A DNA stretch of 64,000 nucleotides from Bacillus sp. CH140a_4T (GCF_008923725.1 NZ_WBPF01000016.1:648189-712188), one strand, 5' to 3'; shown: positions 1 through 8,463, counted from the first letter of the stretch. Numbers and translations are program-made. The notes: generated from the letters alone by a model not told the origin.

Positions 1-230
1 TGAACATGACTTGCGAGTTGTTGCATACCATTTCCTGATAAAGAAATTGCAATAACGGTTAATAGTGGTAAACCGACTCCTGTTAGTAAAAATCCAATCA
101 TCGCTGGCCAAAAGTTTTCACCTGCATTTTGTCCAAGCATGGGAGGGAAAATTAAATTACCTGCCCCAAAAAATAAAGAAAATAGCATAAGACCCGTGGA
201 AAAAATATGTTTTTTTGATACAGTGTTCAT
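1..230 (-). CDS. brnQ: Branched-chain amino acid carrier, N-terminal part only
   Basis: The gene runs off the left edge of the window, so only about 76 N-terminal residues are visible. They begin MNTVSKKHIFSTGLMLFSLF and continue with a glycine-rich FFGAGNLIFPP segment typical of the LIVCS/BrnQ sodium- or proton-coupled carriers of leucine, isoleucine and valine in the cytoplasmic membrane. The ATG is preceded by an AGGAGG-type ribosome binding site. A T-box leader lies directly upstream on the same strand, so expression should rise when the cognate tRNA is uncharged. Family assignment is firm; exact substrate preference is inferred. Confidence 0.85.
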   Translation of the reverse strand, partial: MNTVSKKHIFSTGLMLFSLFFGAGNLIFPPMLGQNAGENFWPAMIGFLLTGVGLPLLTVIAISLSGNGMQQLASHV

Positions 231-271
231 TGTTTTTCCTCCTTTTTTAAATTCATTTGTAAGAACACAAA

Positions 272-545
272 AAACTCGTCCCTAAAGAAAGGGACGAGTT
301 ATATTTACCCGCGATACCACCCTAATTTATACATGTAGAAATGAGTCTATATGTATACGGCTTTACAACGTACAACATGATACGTGTTCCTTGTAACGGG
401 GGACAGCCGGTAAGAACTTACTGTAACATTCGGTTCTACTTCTCGGAGATGATTTTCGGCTATGCACTGAACGTTGGCTTTCAGCAAATCGCCAACTCTC
501 TGGGGGACAGTCCTATAACGTACTCGTTCTCGTCAATGAATTTTT
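272..545 (-). promoter_or_regulatory. T-box riboswitch leader of brnQ
   Basis: Read on the minus strand, the leader holds the T-box core AGGGTGGTATCGCG (positions 310-323), then a terminator hairpin with 10-bp arms (273-282 and 291-300) and a T run. Further upstream is a long stem I region with the AGTTGG...CCAAC apical hairpin. The stretch GAAAATCATCTCCGAG fits the specifier-loop layout and suggests ATC (isoleucine; complement of 451-453). T-boxes bind uncharged tRNA and prevent termination. The specifier call is by eye and less certain than the T-box itself. Confidence 0.9.
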
Positions 546-816
546 ATTCAAGTATTCTGACAGTATTGTTGCATGTTTTTTTTTGAAAGTCAATATTTTT
601 TTGAAAGATATATTTATATCCAGAAATATCGAATGAGATGTTTGTTGCGGTAAAGGGAATGGTGAATTGTAAAATGGGAGTAAAATTTTGTAGAGAATTG
701 TAAAATTTGTGGAGAAAGTTGATATTTATAGGAGTAAAGAAGGTATTGTTTGAATTTACAGAGAATAATACAACAATCCACTTGCTGGAAAGAACAAACC
801 AAAAGAGGTGACTGAA

Positions 817-1026
817 ATGCTTGCGATGGGAGTATTATTTGGCATTATTGCTATAATTGGTTTTATGTGGTTATATTATTCGCGTTCGTTTAAACAAGCA
901 GAAGTTTTACTCTTTCAAAAAGGTAGTTTGTTGACAAATCAGTCTAGATATTTAGTATGTCCGAAGTGTGGAAGTGCACAGGCCAGAAGTGGAGGATATC
1001 AAGAGTGTTGCAAAATTAGATTATGA
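817..1026 (+). CDS. Small membrane protein with a CxxC motif
   Basis: About 69 residues. One N-terminal membrane segment (residues 5-21) is followed by a short basic region and a CPKCG motif, with a further cysteine pair (ECC) near the end, which could bind zinc. I do not recognise the family. The ATG at 817 is preferred over the in-frame GTG at 808 because GAGGTG then sits 6 bases upstream. It ends just before a hairpin shared with the converging methyltransferase gene. It may be a shortened zinc-ribbon membrane protein. Confidence 0.5.
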   Translation: MLAMGVLFGIIAIIGFMWLYYSRSFKQAEVLLFQKGSLLTNQSRYLVCPKCGSAQARSGGYQECCKIRL

Positions 1027-1028
1027 AA

Positions 1029-1064
1029 GAAGGAAGCCTCACATTATTTTGTGAGGCTTCCTTC
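1029..1064. terminator. Convergent hairpin terminator
   Basis: Perfect 15-bp inverted repeat (1029-1043 and 1050-1064) with a 6-base loop between two converging genes. T runs are short on both sides. Confidence 0.65.
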
Positions 1065-1065
1065 C

Positions 1066-1842
1066 TTACAATTTCATAGCGCTCCAAATTGTCCACCGAT
1101 CTCTTTCGATAATAGGAGAGACGTTTTGCAAGGCAGTCTGTACTTGTTGTAGAAGTTGAGAAAGTTCATAATCTGTTAATTCGTATAGAATGGATCGACC
1201 TGTTCGAGGTGATAAATCTTGTAGCAATGCTTCTACAGAATCATGTATTTTTCGTACTTCCCATTGTGTTTGAGTGGGGAACACGTGAAGAAAATATTTT
1301 TGTAATTCTTGTTGTATCGTGTCGGTTTTTGGACGTCTTTTTGATTCAATTTCAATGAGTTTTGGAAAGATAGAGAAAAAATATCCACGGATGTGTTCGG
1401 GGTTTCCAGGAATTGTACAATCTTCGATGGTTCGGTCTTGTACAATAAGTACACCGTTTTTCTTTAATATACGAGAAGCTTCACGTAGAAATGTAGGAAT
1501 GTCGTGTAAATGATGAATCACTGCGCGCGAAATAACAATGTCGAATGTATCATTAGGAGATGGGACGCTATGCGCATCGCCGTTAATGAATGAAATGTTT
1601 GAAAAGCCGCTACAATTTTCTTTTGCAGCTTGTAATATTTCTTTGGAAAAATCCAGTCCAACAACACTTTTTGCTCCCATAAGAGCAAGTTCTTTCGTAT
1701 AAATTCCGCCACCACAACCGATATCAATTATTTGCTTGTTTTGTATATTTGTAATACTTTTTATCATTTCTCCCCAAGAAATATGGGTGTTTCGCTGTGC
1801 GTATGTGTATTTATTATTTGCATCATGAAAATTAATGGACAT
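1066..1842 (-). CDS. Class I SAM-dependent methyltransferase
   Basis: About 258 residues. The start MSINFHDANN is chosen because GGGAGGTC lies just upstream. Motif I (IIDIGCGGGIYTKELA) at about residues 40-55 binds S-adenosylmethionine, followed by the acidic VVGLD strand end and a motif-III-like IVISRAVIHHLHD. This is the Methyltransf_11/25 fold used on small molecules, quinones or tRNA. The C-terminal 100 residues are helical with no recognised signature. It stands alone between opposing neighbours, so context gives no substrate. The fold is certain; the substrate is unknown. Confidence 0.8.
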   Translation of the reverse strand: MSINFHDANNKYTYAQRNTHISWGEMIKSITNIQNKQIIDIGCGGGIYTKELALMGAKSVVGLDFSKEILQAAKENCSGFSNISFINGDAHSVPSPNDTFDIVISRAVIHHLHDIPTFLREASRILKKNGVLIVQDRTIEDCTIPGNPEHIRGYFFSIFPKLIEIESKRRPKTDTIQQELQKYFLHVFPTQTQWEVRKIHDSVEALLQDLSPRTGRSILYELTDYELSQLLQQVQTALQNVSPIIERDRWTIWSAMKL

Positions 1843-1949
1843 GAAAAGACCTCCCTTCAATGCTTAGTATAGCGTATTTTATAGTGTGTCACGTTTTTGT
1901 TTTTTGTATGAAGATTATAAGGATTTCTTATTGTAAAGGGAGGATTAAG

Positions 1950-2801
1950 TTGAAAAGGAAATATGTATTGTTGTTATTTGCTATGTTACTAGCATCTTGT
2001 AGTCAAACAGAGCCAAAAAAAGAAACAGAAAAAGTAGAAGAGACGGTGAATGAAGTGAAAGAAACAATAGGGGTAACCGTTATACAAAAAAAACATAAAG
2101 AGAAAAAGTTACAGGAATTAGAAGCGAAGTTAGTAATAGACATTATAGATAAAGCGGAAAAACAAGAAGTAACAGGTAGTTTTGGTGAACCGGAATATGA
2201 AATACAAATTAGTAGAGATGGAAAAAAAGAAACATATTATGCATGGCTAAGAGGAGAAGACAGACGAGGTTGGGTACAACATAAGACAGATATGTATATG
2301 TTGGATAAAAAAGATACGGAAAAGCTGTTGGCTATATTTCCAAATGCTTCAGAACAAAAAGAAGATGAGATGCAGGTAGGCCCTTTAACGGAAGTAACAA
2401 AAAAAGATTTGCAAATTACCGCGTTTCATATTAAAGCAGGCGATCAAAAAGTGAATTATACGGTACGGTATACGATTTCACAATCACTATACAACAAGTT
2501 AGAGAAGGAACGAGAATATTATTTGCAAGTCATTTATCCGGAAAAAGTTCAAAAATTAATTGGAACAAAAGAGAGTGAAAAAATTTCAGGTGAAAAGGTA
2601 AAGGAAGGGTATAAACAGTATGAATTGCATGCTACTGTTCCGATAAAAGATGCTTCAGAATCACAATTAAAGTCATTAGAAACATATTATGAAAATTATG
2701 ATTTGAAAATATTGAATAGTAAAAAAGAAAAAATAGGTGTTTTTCAAAATATCATTCAAATTGTTAAAGAGTATGGTGAAAAAATGAATTTACAAAGATA
2801 A
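1950..2801 (+). CDS. Predicted lipoprotein, function unknown
   Basis: About 283 residues starting at TTG 1950, with AAAGGGAGGA 6 bases upstream. The N-terminus is a lipoprotein signal: a basic start, a hydrophobic core and lipobox LASC with the modified cysteine at about residue 17. A charged, Lys/Glu-rich linker follows, then a mixed region with conserved-looking aromatic residues. It should be anchored to the outer face of the cytoplasmic membrane. I see no enzymatic motif. It could be a cereus-group cell-surface protein; no function is proposed. Confidence 0.7.
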   Translation: MKRKYVLLLFAMLLASCSQTEPKKETEKVEETVNEVKETIGVTVIQKKHKEKKLQELEAKLVIDIIDKAEKQEVTGSFGEPEYEIQISRDGKKETYYAWLRGEDRRGWVQHKTDMYMLDKKDTEKLLAIFPNASEQKEDEMQVGPLTEVTKKDLQITAFHIKAGDQKVNYTVRYTISQSLYNKLEKEREYYLQVIYPEKVQKLIGTKESEKISGEKVKEGYKQYELHATVPIKDASESQLKSLETYYENYDLKILNSKKEKIGVFQNIIQIVKEYGEKMNLQR

Positions 2802-2879
2802 AGTGAAACTATAATCAGCCCTTACGGATCGGAATGAATATAATTCGTAAAGTCTATATGGCCTTTCCTAGGAAATGAT

Positions 2880-2910
2880 AATAGAGAGGGGGAAAACACC
2901 CCTCTCTATT
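2880..2910. terminator. Convergent hairpin terminator
   Basis: Perfect 12-bp inverted repeat (2880-2891 and 2899-2910), loop of 7, between the lipoprotein gene and the converging small membrane protein gene, whose stop codon lies inside it. Confidence 0.65.
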
Positions 2911-3106
2911 ACTTTGCTTTTGCAGATGGCTCATTCATTGATTTTCGTGTAATAAGAAAAGAAATCATAAGAGCGGAAAGGATGATAAGAGCAATAAATA
3001 CGTGATTGGGCAACAAATCTAATAATAATACGTAGCTAACGGTATAAAAAATAAGAGTTGAAGCTAAAAACGATAGAGCGCCTATTATGAGAGATTGCAA
3101 ATTCAT
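2909..3106 (-). CDS. Small two-helix membrane protein
   Basis: 65 residues with two hydrophobic segments (about 5-28 and 36-53) and a charged C-terminal tail KSMNEPSAKAK. The ATG is preceded by AAGGAGGT at ideal spacing, which supports real translation. No family is recognised. It is divergent from the neighbouring M50 protease gene. Confidence 0.6.
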   Translation of the reverse strand: MNLQSLIIGALSFLASTLIFYTVSYVLLLDLLPNHVFIALIILSALMISFLITRKSMNEPSAKAK

Positions 3107-3253
3107 CTGTATACACCTCCTTGTATTTATATTTTTGGCTAAAAATGGATTAAATAAACATTATTTCTAACGATAGAAAAAAATATGTCATAATAGAGAA
3201 AAGAACAAGCTTTCATGAATATGAATCATTAATGAGAGATAAAGGAGAGGAAT

Positions 3254-4351
3254 ATGAAAAATAATAGAAAAGGGTTATGGGGAATTATTGTTGCAATAGG
3301 GTTATTTTTACTTTCTAAGTTAAAGTGGGTATTTGCAATTTTTAAATTAGCAAAGTTTTCAACGGTATTTAGTATGTTTCTATCGCTTGGTGCATACGCA
3401 GTTATATATGGTTGGAAATTTGGGGTAGCGCTCATTTATTTATTGTTTATTCATGAAATGGGCCATTTATGGGCTGCGAAAAGAAAGGGGATACCAACAT
3501 CGCCAGCAATATTTATTCCATTTATGGGCGCTCTTATTGGGATGAAAGAGATGCCGAAAAATGCAAAAGATGAGGCTTACATCGCCTTCATGGGACCTCT
3601 TTTCGGATTGTTGTCATTTTTACCTGCGATTCCACTTTATATAATAACGAAAGAGCCATTTTGGGCATTAATTATTTTACTTGGAAGTATGATTAACTTC
3701 TTTAACTTGATTCCGGTTTCTCCATTAGATGGTGGACGAATTATCTCAGTTGTAAGTACAAAGATTTGGGGAGCGGGCCTTATTGTATTGCTCGGTTATT
3801 CCATTTACTTTAAAAGTATTCTGGGAGGGTTTATCTTTATTATCGGCTGTATGGAATTATATAGAGTAATAAAGAGAGAAGAGCCAATTAAGGAATTAGG
3901 ATATAGAATTGATGGAATGAAAGAATATGTTGCAAGGCTTGAAGAGGAGTTAAAAGAAACAGGTGCAGTGCATCGAAATATTTATATGATGCAACATGAA
4001 ATAAATATATTAAGACAAAAAGAACGAGAGAAAGAATTAAAAACAGGAGAACTTCAAAGGATTGAAGTGTTAGAGTATCTTTTACCAAAGTTTGAGCCAC
4101 TTGATTACGTCCCATATGAAGATGAAAAAGAAACATATACAATTCATATAAGAGAAGCATTTGAAATGTCAGAAAAAAAATTACAGGAATGGGATGCAGA
4201 AAAGAGACAACAGGAAAACTATTACAAAGTGGATACGAAAACGAAATGGACAGTATTTGCTTGTTATATCGGATTAATGGCTATACTCGGTTACACAGCT
4301 TATGAAGGATATATTGTTTTACAAGAACATTTGCCAAGGAGAAATGTATAG
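3254..4351 (+). CDS. Site-2 protease family (M50) intramembrane metallopeptidase
   Basis: 365 residues. The zinc motif HEMGH is at residues 67-71 in a membrane helix, and the second signature NLIPVSPLDGGR places the third ligand at about Asp159. Five or six hydrophobic segments fill the first 200 residues. A long charged coiled-coil region (about 205-330) and a final membrane segment follow. The family cleaves substrates within the membrane, as SpoIVFB and RseP do. The catalytic core is close to the YwhC/YydH-type M50 group; the helical extension is less usual and may select substrates. RBS AAAGGAGAGG. Function in the cell is not known. Confidence 0.85.
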   Translation: MKNNRKGLWGIIVAIGLFLLSKLKWVFAIFKLAKFSTVFSMFLSLGAYAVIYGWKFGVALIYLLFIHEMGHLWAAKRKGIPTSPAIFIPFMGALIGMKEMPKNAKDEAYIAFMGPLFGLLSFLPAIPLYIITKEPFWALIILLGSMINFFNLIPVSPLDGGRIISVVSTKIWGAGLIVLLGYSIYFKSILGGFIFIIGCMELYRVIKREEPIKELGYRIDGMKEYVARLEEELKETGAVHRNIYMMQHEINILRQKEREKELKTGELQRIEVLEYLLPKFEPLDYVPYEDEKETYTIHIREAFEMSEKKLQEWDAEKRQQENYYKVDTKTKWTVFACYIGLMAILGYTAYEGYIVLQEHLPRRNV

Positions 4352-4465
4352 AAAAATATTGTCGAAATGATAGGAATGGTTTATACAGGAATTATATTTT
4401 TACGAGAGAATGTTACAAGTATAGTCATATTTTGTAATATCTTTAGTAGAGAAGGAGTTCTGTAT

Positions 4466-4984
4466 ATGAAGAAATTGTTAAGGGTATTCGGGATTATTAT
4501 CGTAATGATCATTGCGAGCTATAGCCTTATGAAAGTACTGTTACATTATGCGAATAAGCCTGCTGAGGTAAATACAATAGCTCAAGTAGAAGATGTACAA
4601 GAAGAGACAAAAGTGCTTGATTTTATTCGTACGACACATGAAAGTTATAATAATTTCTTAAATTATGGTAAAGCAGAGAATTATACAGAAGGGGACTGGA
4701 ACCAATTTAAACAATGGTTTCAACAACAAGAATCGTCTTTAAAAAATATACATAAAGAAATAAAGAATGAAAAAATAAAACGTGATGTAAATAGAAGCTA
4801 TGAAATTGTAAAAAAAGGTGTGGAACTTCAAAATATTGAGTATGTAGTTTATGCACATCGTGTATACCATGACTTAGATATTATCGTAAATAAATATAGA
4901 GGTGAAACGAACATCTGGGGGTATACAGAATTTGGAGATGGGAAAGATATAAGGGTAATTGAACAAGCTATACAGTCCAAATAA
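4466..4984 (+). CDS. Membrane-anchored extracytoplasmic protein, unknown
   Basis: About 172 residues from ATG 4466, which follows GAAGGAG. A single N-terminal membrane anchor (residues 5-24) is followed by a mostly helical extracytoplasmic domain of about 140 residues, rich in Lys, Glu and Asn. No motif is recognised. It lies 115 bases after the M50 protease gene on the same strand and could be cotranscribed with it, which makes it a possible partner or substrate; that is inference from position only. Confidence 0.65.
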   Translation: MKKLLRVFGIIIVMIIASYSLMKVLLHYANKPAEVNTIAQVEDVQEETKVLDFIRTTHESYNNFLNYGKAENYTEGDWNQFKQWFQQQESSLKNIHKEIKNEKIKRDVNRSYEIVKKGVELQNIEYVVYAHRVYHDLDIIVNKYRGETNIWGYTEFGDGKDIRVIEQAIQSK

Positions 4985-5020
4985 TAAGCTAGCTAGAATT
5001 CTAGTTGGCTTATTTTCTTT
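4983..5020 (+). terminator. Rho-independent terminator
   Basis: Inverted repeat AATAAGCTAGCTAG / CTAGTTGGCTTATT (12 of 14 positions paired) with an AATT loop, then a T-rich run, directly after the preceding stop codon. Confidence 0.75.
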
Positions 5021-5066
5021 TGTAAGTACAATGTTCATATATTTTTCACAAAAACACCGTGTTAAT

Positions 5067-5082
5067 AGTGATTAAAATCACA
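5067..5082 (+). promoter_or_regulatory. Fnr/Crp-type operator upstream of hmp
   Basis: AGTGA-TTAAAA-TCACA matches the consensus TGTGA-N6-TCACA at 9 of 10 defined positions. It lies about 70 bases before the hmp start. A -10-like TAAACT at 5105-5110 would centre the site near -41.5, the usual activating position, but that start point is a guess. Confidence 0.55.
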
Positions 5083-5143
5083 ATCTGTATTATACAATTC
5101 AGTTAAACTAAAAACAGTTAAGGAAATAGAGGAGTGGGATACA

Positions 5144-6352
5144 ATGTTAAGTGAAAAAACAATTGAAATCGTAAAGTCAACAGTACCATTATTACAAGAA
5201 AAAGGCGTTGAAATTACAACGAGATTTTATGAAATTTTATTTTCGGAACATCCGGAGTTATTGAATATTTTCAACCATACAAATCAGAAAAAGGGAAGAC
5301 AACAACAAGCGTTAGCGAATGCTGTTTATGCAGCGGCAACGTATATTGATAATTTAGAAGCTATTATTCCAGTTGTAAAACAAATTGGTCATAAGCATAG
5401 AAGTTTAGGTATTAAAGCGGAGCATTACCCAATTGTAGGTACATGTTTACTACGTGCAATTAAAGAGGTCGCAGGTGCACCTGATGAAGTTTTAAATGCA
5501 TGGGGAGAAGCATATGGTGTCATTGCTGATGCATTCATTAGCATTGAAGCAGAGATGTATGAAGAAGCAGCACATAAAGAAGGTGGATGGAAAGATTTCC
5601 GTAACTTTGTGGTTGTTAAAAAAGTGAAGGAAAGCGACGTTATTACATCATTTTATTTAAAACCTGAAGATGGCGGGAAAGTTTCTTCATTCATCCCAGG
5701 ACAATATGTAACGATTCAAATAAATATAGAAGGTGAAACATATACACATAATCGTCAATATAGCTTATCAGATGCTCCAGGAAAAGAATATTATCGTATT
5801 AGTGTAAAGAAAGAAAAAGGTGTAGATACACCGGACGGTAAAGTATCTAACTACTTACATGATCATGTAGAAGAAGGGGATATGTTACCAGTAAGTGCAC
5901 CAGCAGGAGATTTCATATTAAATATGGATTCAACATTACCAGTTGTATTAATTAGTGGTGGAGTAGGTATTACACCAATGATGAGTATGCTAAATACTTT
6001 AATTGAACAAGATTCAAAACGTAATGTATGTTTTGTTCATGCAGCGATAAATAGTAATACACATGCAATGAAAGAACACGTTGAGGCAGTAGATAATGAA
6101 TACGAACAAGTTAAAGCGTATACTTGCTATTCTGCACCAACTGAAAAAGATTTGGAAATGAGGAACTTTGATAAAGAAGGTTTCATTGAAGCTGAATGGT
6201 TACAAACGATTATTCCGACAACTGAAGCAGCATTTTATTTCTGTGGTCCTGTACCATTTATGAAGCATATAAATGCTGCACTAACTGATTTAGGTGTGAA
6301 ACAAGAGCATATTCACTATGAGTTTTTCGGTCCAGCAGCAAGCTTACAATAG
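5144..6352 (+). CDS. hmp: Flavohemoglobin, nitric oxide dioxygenase
   Basis: 402 residues, normal family length. The globin domain (about 1-138) has proximal haem ligand His85 in IGHKHRS. The FAD-binding domain (about 150-260) contains RQYSLSD, and the NAD(P)-binding domain (about 265-400) contains the GGVGITPM and YFCGP motifs. The cytosolic enzyme oxidises NO to nitrate with NAD(P)H and O2, protecting against nitrosative stress. RBS GAGGAGTGGG-like. An Fnr/Crp-type box lies upstream and a Crp/Fnr-like regulator gene converges from downstream. In Bacillus, hmp is also a target of ResDE and NsrR; resDE is about 28 kb away in this window. Confidence 0.97.
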   Translation: MLSEKTIEIVKSTVPLLQEKGVEITTRFYEILFSEHPELLNIFNHTNQKKGRQQQALANAVYAAATYIDNLEAIIPVVKQIGHKHRSLGIKAEHYPIVGTCLLRAIKEVAGAPDEVLNAWGEAYGVIADAFISIEAEMYEEAAHKEGGWKDFRNFVVVKKVKESDVITSFYLKPEDGGKVSSFIPGQYVTIQINIEGETYTHNRQYSLSDAPGKEYYRISVKKEKGVDTPDGKVSNYLHDHVEEGDMLPVSAPAGDFILNMDSTLPVVLISGGVGITPMMSMLNTLIEQDSKRNVCFVHAAINSNTHAMKEHVEAVDNEYEQVKAYTCYSAPTEKDLEMRNFDKEGFIEAEWLQTIIPTTEAAFYFCGPVPFMKHINAALTDLGVKQEHIHYEFFGPAASLQ

Positions 6353-6370
6353 ATGAGGTTTGAAATAAGC

Positions 6371-6402
6371 AAAAAACGAGGTATTATTTTACCTCGTTTT
6401 TT
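6371..6402. terminator. Bidirectional terminator between hmp and the regulator
   Basis: Perfect 13-bp inverted repeat (AAAAAACGAGGTA) with a 6-base loop, A run and T run on either side. It serves both converging genes and contains the regulator's stop codon in its loop. Confidence 0.85.
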
Positions 6403-6896
6403 ATTTGTTCTCGTAACAGCCGATTTACTGTTTCACGGCGTATACCTATGAGTTGACCAATTTCAGTTTGTGTTAATATTTCATATATAGGAATGTCACC
6501 TAAATATAGTGTGAACCACTCTTGTAAACGATGTAGACGTTCTTTCGGAGAGACGGTTGTCAATTGATCGATACGTTGTTGCATCATTCTTAATTTTGAT
6601 TGTAGTTGCATAGCAATATTTGCATATGATGCAGGGTTTGCCTGAAGTTGATCGTACCATTCATTACTAATTATAGGTTCAACTTCTGTTTTCATTAAAG
6701 CGATTGCTGTACCGTGATATTCCTTCGGTGAAATTAAAGAATGATGAGGTATCGTTTCACCTGGAACGATAATGTTGAATAGAAATGGTGTTCCATCTTC
6801 TTCTATCCGTACTACTTTTAATAAACCTGTTTTTATAAAATATAAAGGACCGTCCTCGCCTTGACGGAATAGTACATCTCCTTTGTGTAGAATCAA
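6384..6896 (-). CDS. Short Crp/Fnr-family transcription regulator
   Basis: 170 residues, against about 220-230 for the family. The start is TTG 6896, after GGGGGG. The cyclic-nucleotide-binding-like beta roll begins directly at GDVLFRQGEDGPLYFIKTG, so the usual first 25-30 residues are missing. A dimerisation helix (about 95-125) and a helix-turn-helix (LTQTEIGQLIGIRRETVNRLL) follow. The chain ends 9 residues after the recognition helix, so the usual C-terminal wing is absent. There is no cysteine, so it cannot carry an Fnr iron-sulfur cluster as Fnr does. It converges on hmp, making hmp a natural target to test. Confidence 0.8.
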   Translation of the reverse strand: MILHKGDVLFRQGEDGPLYFIKTGLLKVVRIEEDGTPFLFNIIVPGETIPHHSLISPKEYHGTAIALMKTEVEPIISNEWYDQLQANPASYANIAMQLQSKLRMMQQRIDQLTTVSPKERLHRLQEWFTLYLGDIPIYEILTQTEIGQLIGIRRETVNRLLREQIKNEVK

Positions 6897-7065
6897 TGTT
6901 AGCCCCCCATTTAAACATTTCTATTTCTTTTATTTTAGCGTATATGTATAAAGACAATATGCTTTTAAACAGCAATTTCATTGACGAAATATATGCTATT
7001 ACAGTAGTATACTATTTAGTGTGTAATAGTACTAGCAATGAATACGCTGTAGGGGGTTTAGTATA

Positions 7066-7293
7066 TTGTTAGATGCGATAAAAATGACGGATATGAGAAT
7101 TCCGGCGAATGCTATCATTCATGTAGAAGAGATGAAAGGTGGAGTCGTGTTATCCGTTGAAGTAGACGGCCAAATTATTTATACGATGGCTTATGATGAA
7201 GAAACAGATAGTTATGCTGAATTATATGATCGAAACGATAAGAGGGCGTGCCAAGTACATGAGGATTTTATGGGATGGTCACTTCTTCATTAA
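7066..7293 (+). CDS. Small cytosolic protein, unknown
   Basis: 75 residues, start TTG 7066 behind AGGGGG at 7051-7056. No membrane segment or signal. It is acidic, with beta-strand-like stretches (GGVVLSVEVDGQIIYTMAYD) and a C-terminal HEDFMGWSLLH. It is divergent from the Crp/Fnr-like gene and has its own terminator. The family is not recognised; a small beta-rich domain is likely. Confidence 0.6.
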   Translation: MLDAIKMTDMRIPANAIIHVEEMKGGVVLSVEVDGQIIYTMAYDEETDSYAELYDRNDKRACQVHEDFMGWSLLH

Positions 7294-7320
7294 AAAAGAT
7301 GTCAATATGACATCTTTTTT
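7292..7320 (+). terminator. Rho-independent terminator
   Basis: AAAAAAGATGTCA / TGACATCTTTTTT, a perfect 13-bp stem with a 3-base loop and T run, overlapping the preceding stop codon. Confidence 0.85.
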
Positions 7321-7467
7321 TATTAAACCGATAGAATATACAAAGAAATGAAATATAAGGATAAAATTTGTAATAAATGATTTTGCATTGTTAGCACTTT
7401 GTAACTGCAAGTAAATTATTTTTTCGCTATCATAAAGATAACAGTCGCAGTTATAGGAGTGGTCAAC

Positions 7468-7560
7468 TTGAAGAAAGTACATATTTCCAATTATATGTTA
7501 TTATGTGTTTGTTTAATTTTATTTGTTCTTTTAGGAGGATTTTTATATTCATGTGTATAA
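7468..7560 (+). CDS. 30-residue membrane peptide
   Basis: TTG start with GGAGTGG 5-7 bases upstream. The product is KKVHISNY followed by a single hydrophobic segment of about 18 residues and a CV end, with three cysteines. It is followed at once by a terminator-like hairpin. The RBS, terminator and clean hydrophobic profile favour a real small protein, but the coding evidence is limited by its length. Confidence 0.4.
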   Translation: MKKVHISNYMLLCVCLILFVLLGGFLYSCV

Positions 7561-7563
7561 GAA

Positions 7564-7592
7564 AAAACGCATTCTAAAAAGAACGCGTTATA
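7564..7592. terminator. Terminator shared by the peptide gene and the TauE/SafE gene
   Basis: AACGCATTCT / AGAACGCGTT with an AAAA loop (one non-Watson-Crick pair), A run to the left and an A-rich right side. It overlaps the stop codon of the minus-strand exporter gene. Confidence 0.6.
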
Positions 7593-8388
7593 AAAAAGAA
7601 GTAATGATTAATCTAGTTCCGAGAATAATTAATGTGATACGTAATAAATTAATTACGGCCTTACCACTTAATTTTGTATTAATATAAGCCCCGATTTTTC
7701 CGCCAATCCATGCACCAGGAATAAGAATTAATGCGTAAATCCAGCTGACATTTCCAAGAGAGATGTGAGTTGCAGAACTTACAATGGCTGATAGAAATAC
7801 GATAAACATCGAAGTTGCTACAGCAATATGTGCTGGGAATGCAAAAAGTAGCATCATTGCTGGAACAAGTAAGGCACCGCCGCCAATTCCAAATAACCCA
7901 GATATAAAACCAACTATAAAGGCGATAAAGATAGCGAGAAGCGGTGGGAATTGATAGTGTACAGTGTTTCCTTCGTTATCTGTAAAAGAACGCTTAATTA
8001 CCGTCATATTTGATAAAGAAAGAGGGTTTAATTTGTCTCGTAACATAAGAAGAATGGAGACGAAAATAAGGAAAATCCCAAAATATAAAGAAAATGTATC
8101 TTGGTTTAAAAATTTGTTTGCCCACGAGCCGATGATACCACCAGGGCCACTCCCGATAAATAAAATAAGTCCACTTTTGTAATCTACTCGTTTATGTTTC
8201 ATATAAGTAAGGGTGGAAGATAGTCCTGTAAAAACGACTGTTACCATTGAAGTTCCTACTGCAAGTTGTGGTGATAGACTGTGTAATCCGATTAATAACG
8301 GAACAATAATAATTCCGCCACCAAGCCCGACTAGACTTCCGACTGTCCCGGCGATTAGCCCGATGAAAAGTAACATGATGTATTCCAA
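7588..8388 (-). CDS. TauE/SafE family membrane exporter
   Basis: About 266 residues from TTG 8388 with AGAGGAG upstream. Eight hydrophobic segments form two homologous halves, each opening with a glycine-rich motif (GSLVGLGGGIIIVPLL near residue 20 and GLFGIGGGALLVPAMM near 165), the TauE/SafE (DUF81) signature. Members move sulfite, sulfoacetate, sulfonates or related anions out of the cell. No sulfur gene is adjacent, so the substrate is open. The membrane fold is certain. Confidence 0.85.
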   Translation of the reverse strand: MEYIMLLFIGLIAGTVGSLVGLGGGIIIVPLLIGLHSLSPQLAVGTSMVTVVFTGLSSTLTYMKHKRVDYKSGLILFIGSGPGGIIGSWANKFLNQDTFSLYFGIFLIFVSILLMLRDKLNPLSLSNMTVIKRSFTDNEGNTVHYQFPPLLAIFIAFIVGFISGLFGIGGGALLVPAMMLLFAFPAHIAVATSMFIVFLSAIVSSATHISLGNVSWIYALILIPGAWIGGKIGAYINTKLSGKAVINLLRITLIILGTRLIITSFL

Positions 8389-8463
8389 AATTGCCAACTC
8401 CTCTATATAACTTATCCACCAATTATTATACACGCTTTTTAATAAGAAAAAGGTTTGTTCACA

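Noticed and set aside
1319-1513. Plus-strand frame within the methyltransferase gene
   Set aside because: Lies wholly opposite a well-supported gene, has no RBS and no protein-like composition; treated as a shadow, as were many similar frames opposite mprF, resB, resE and others.
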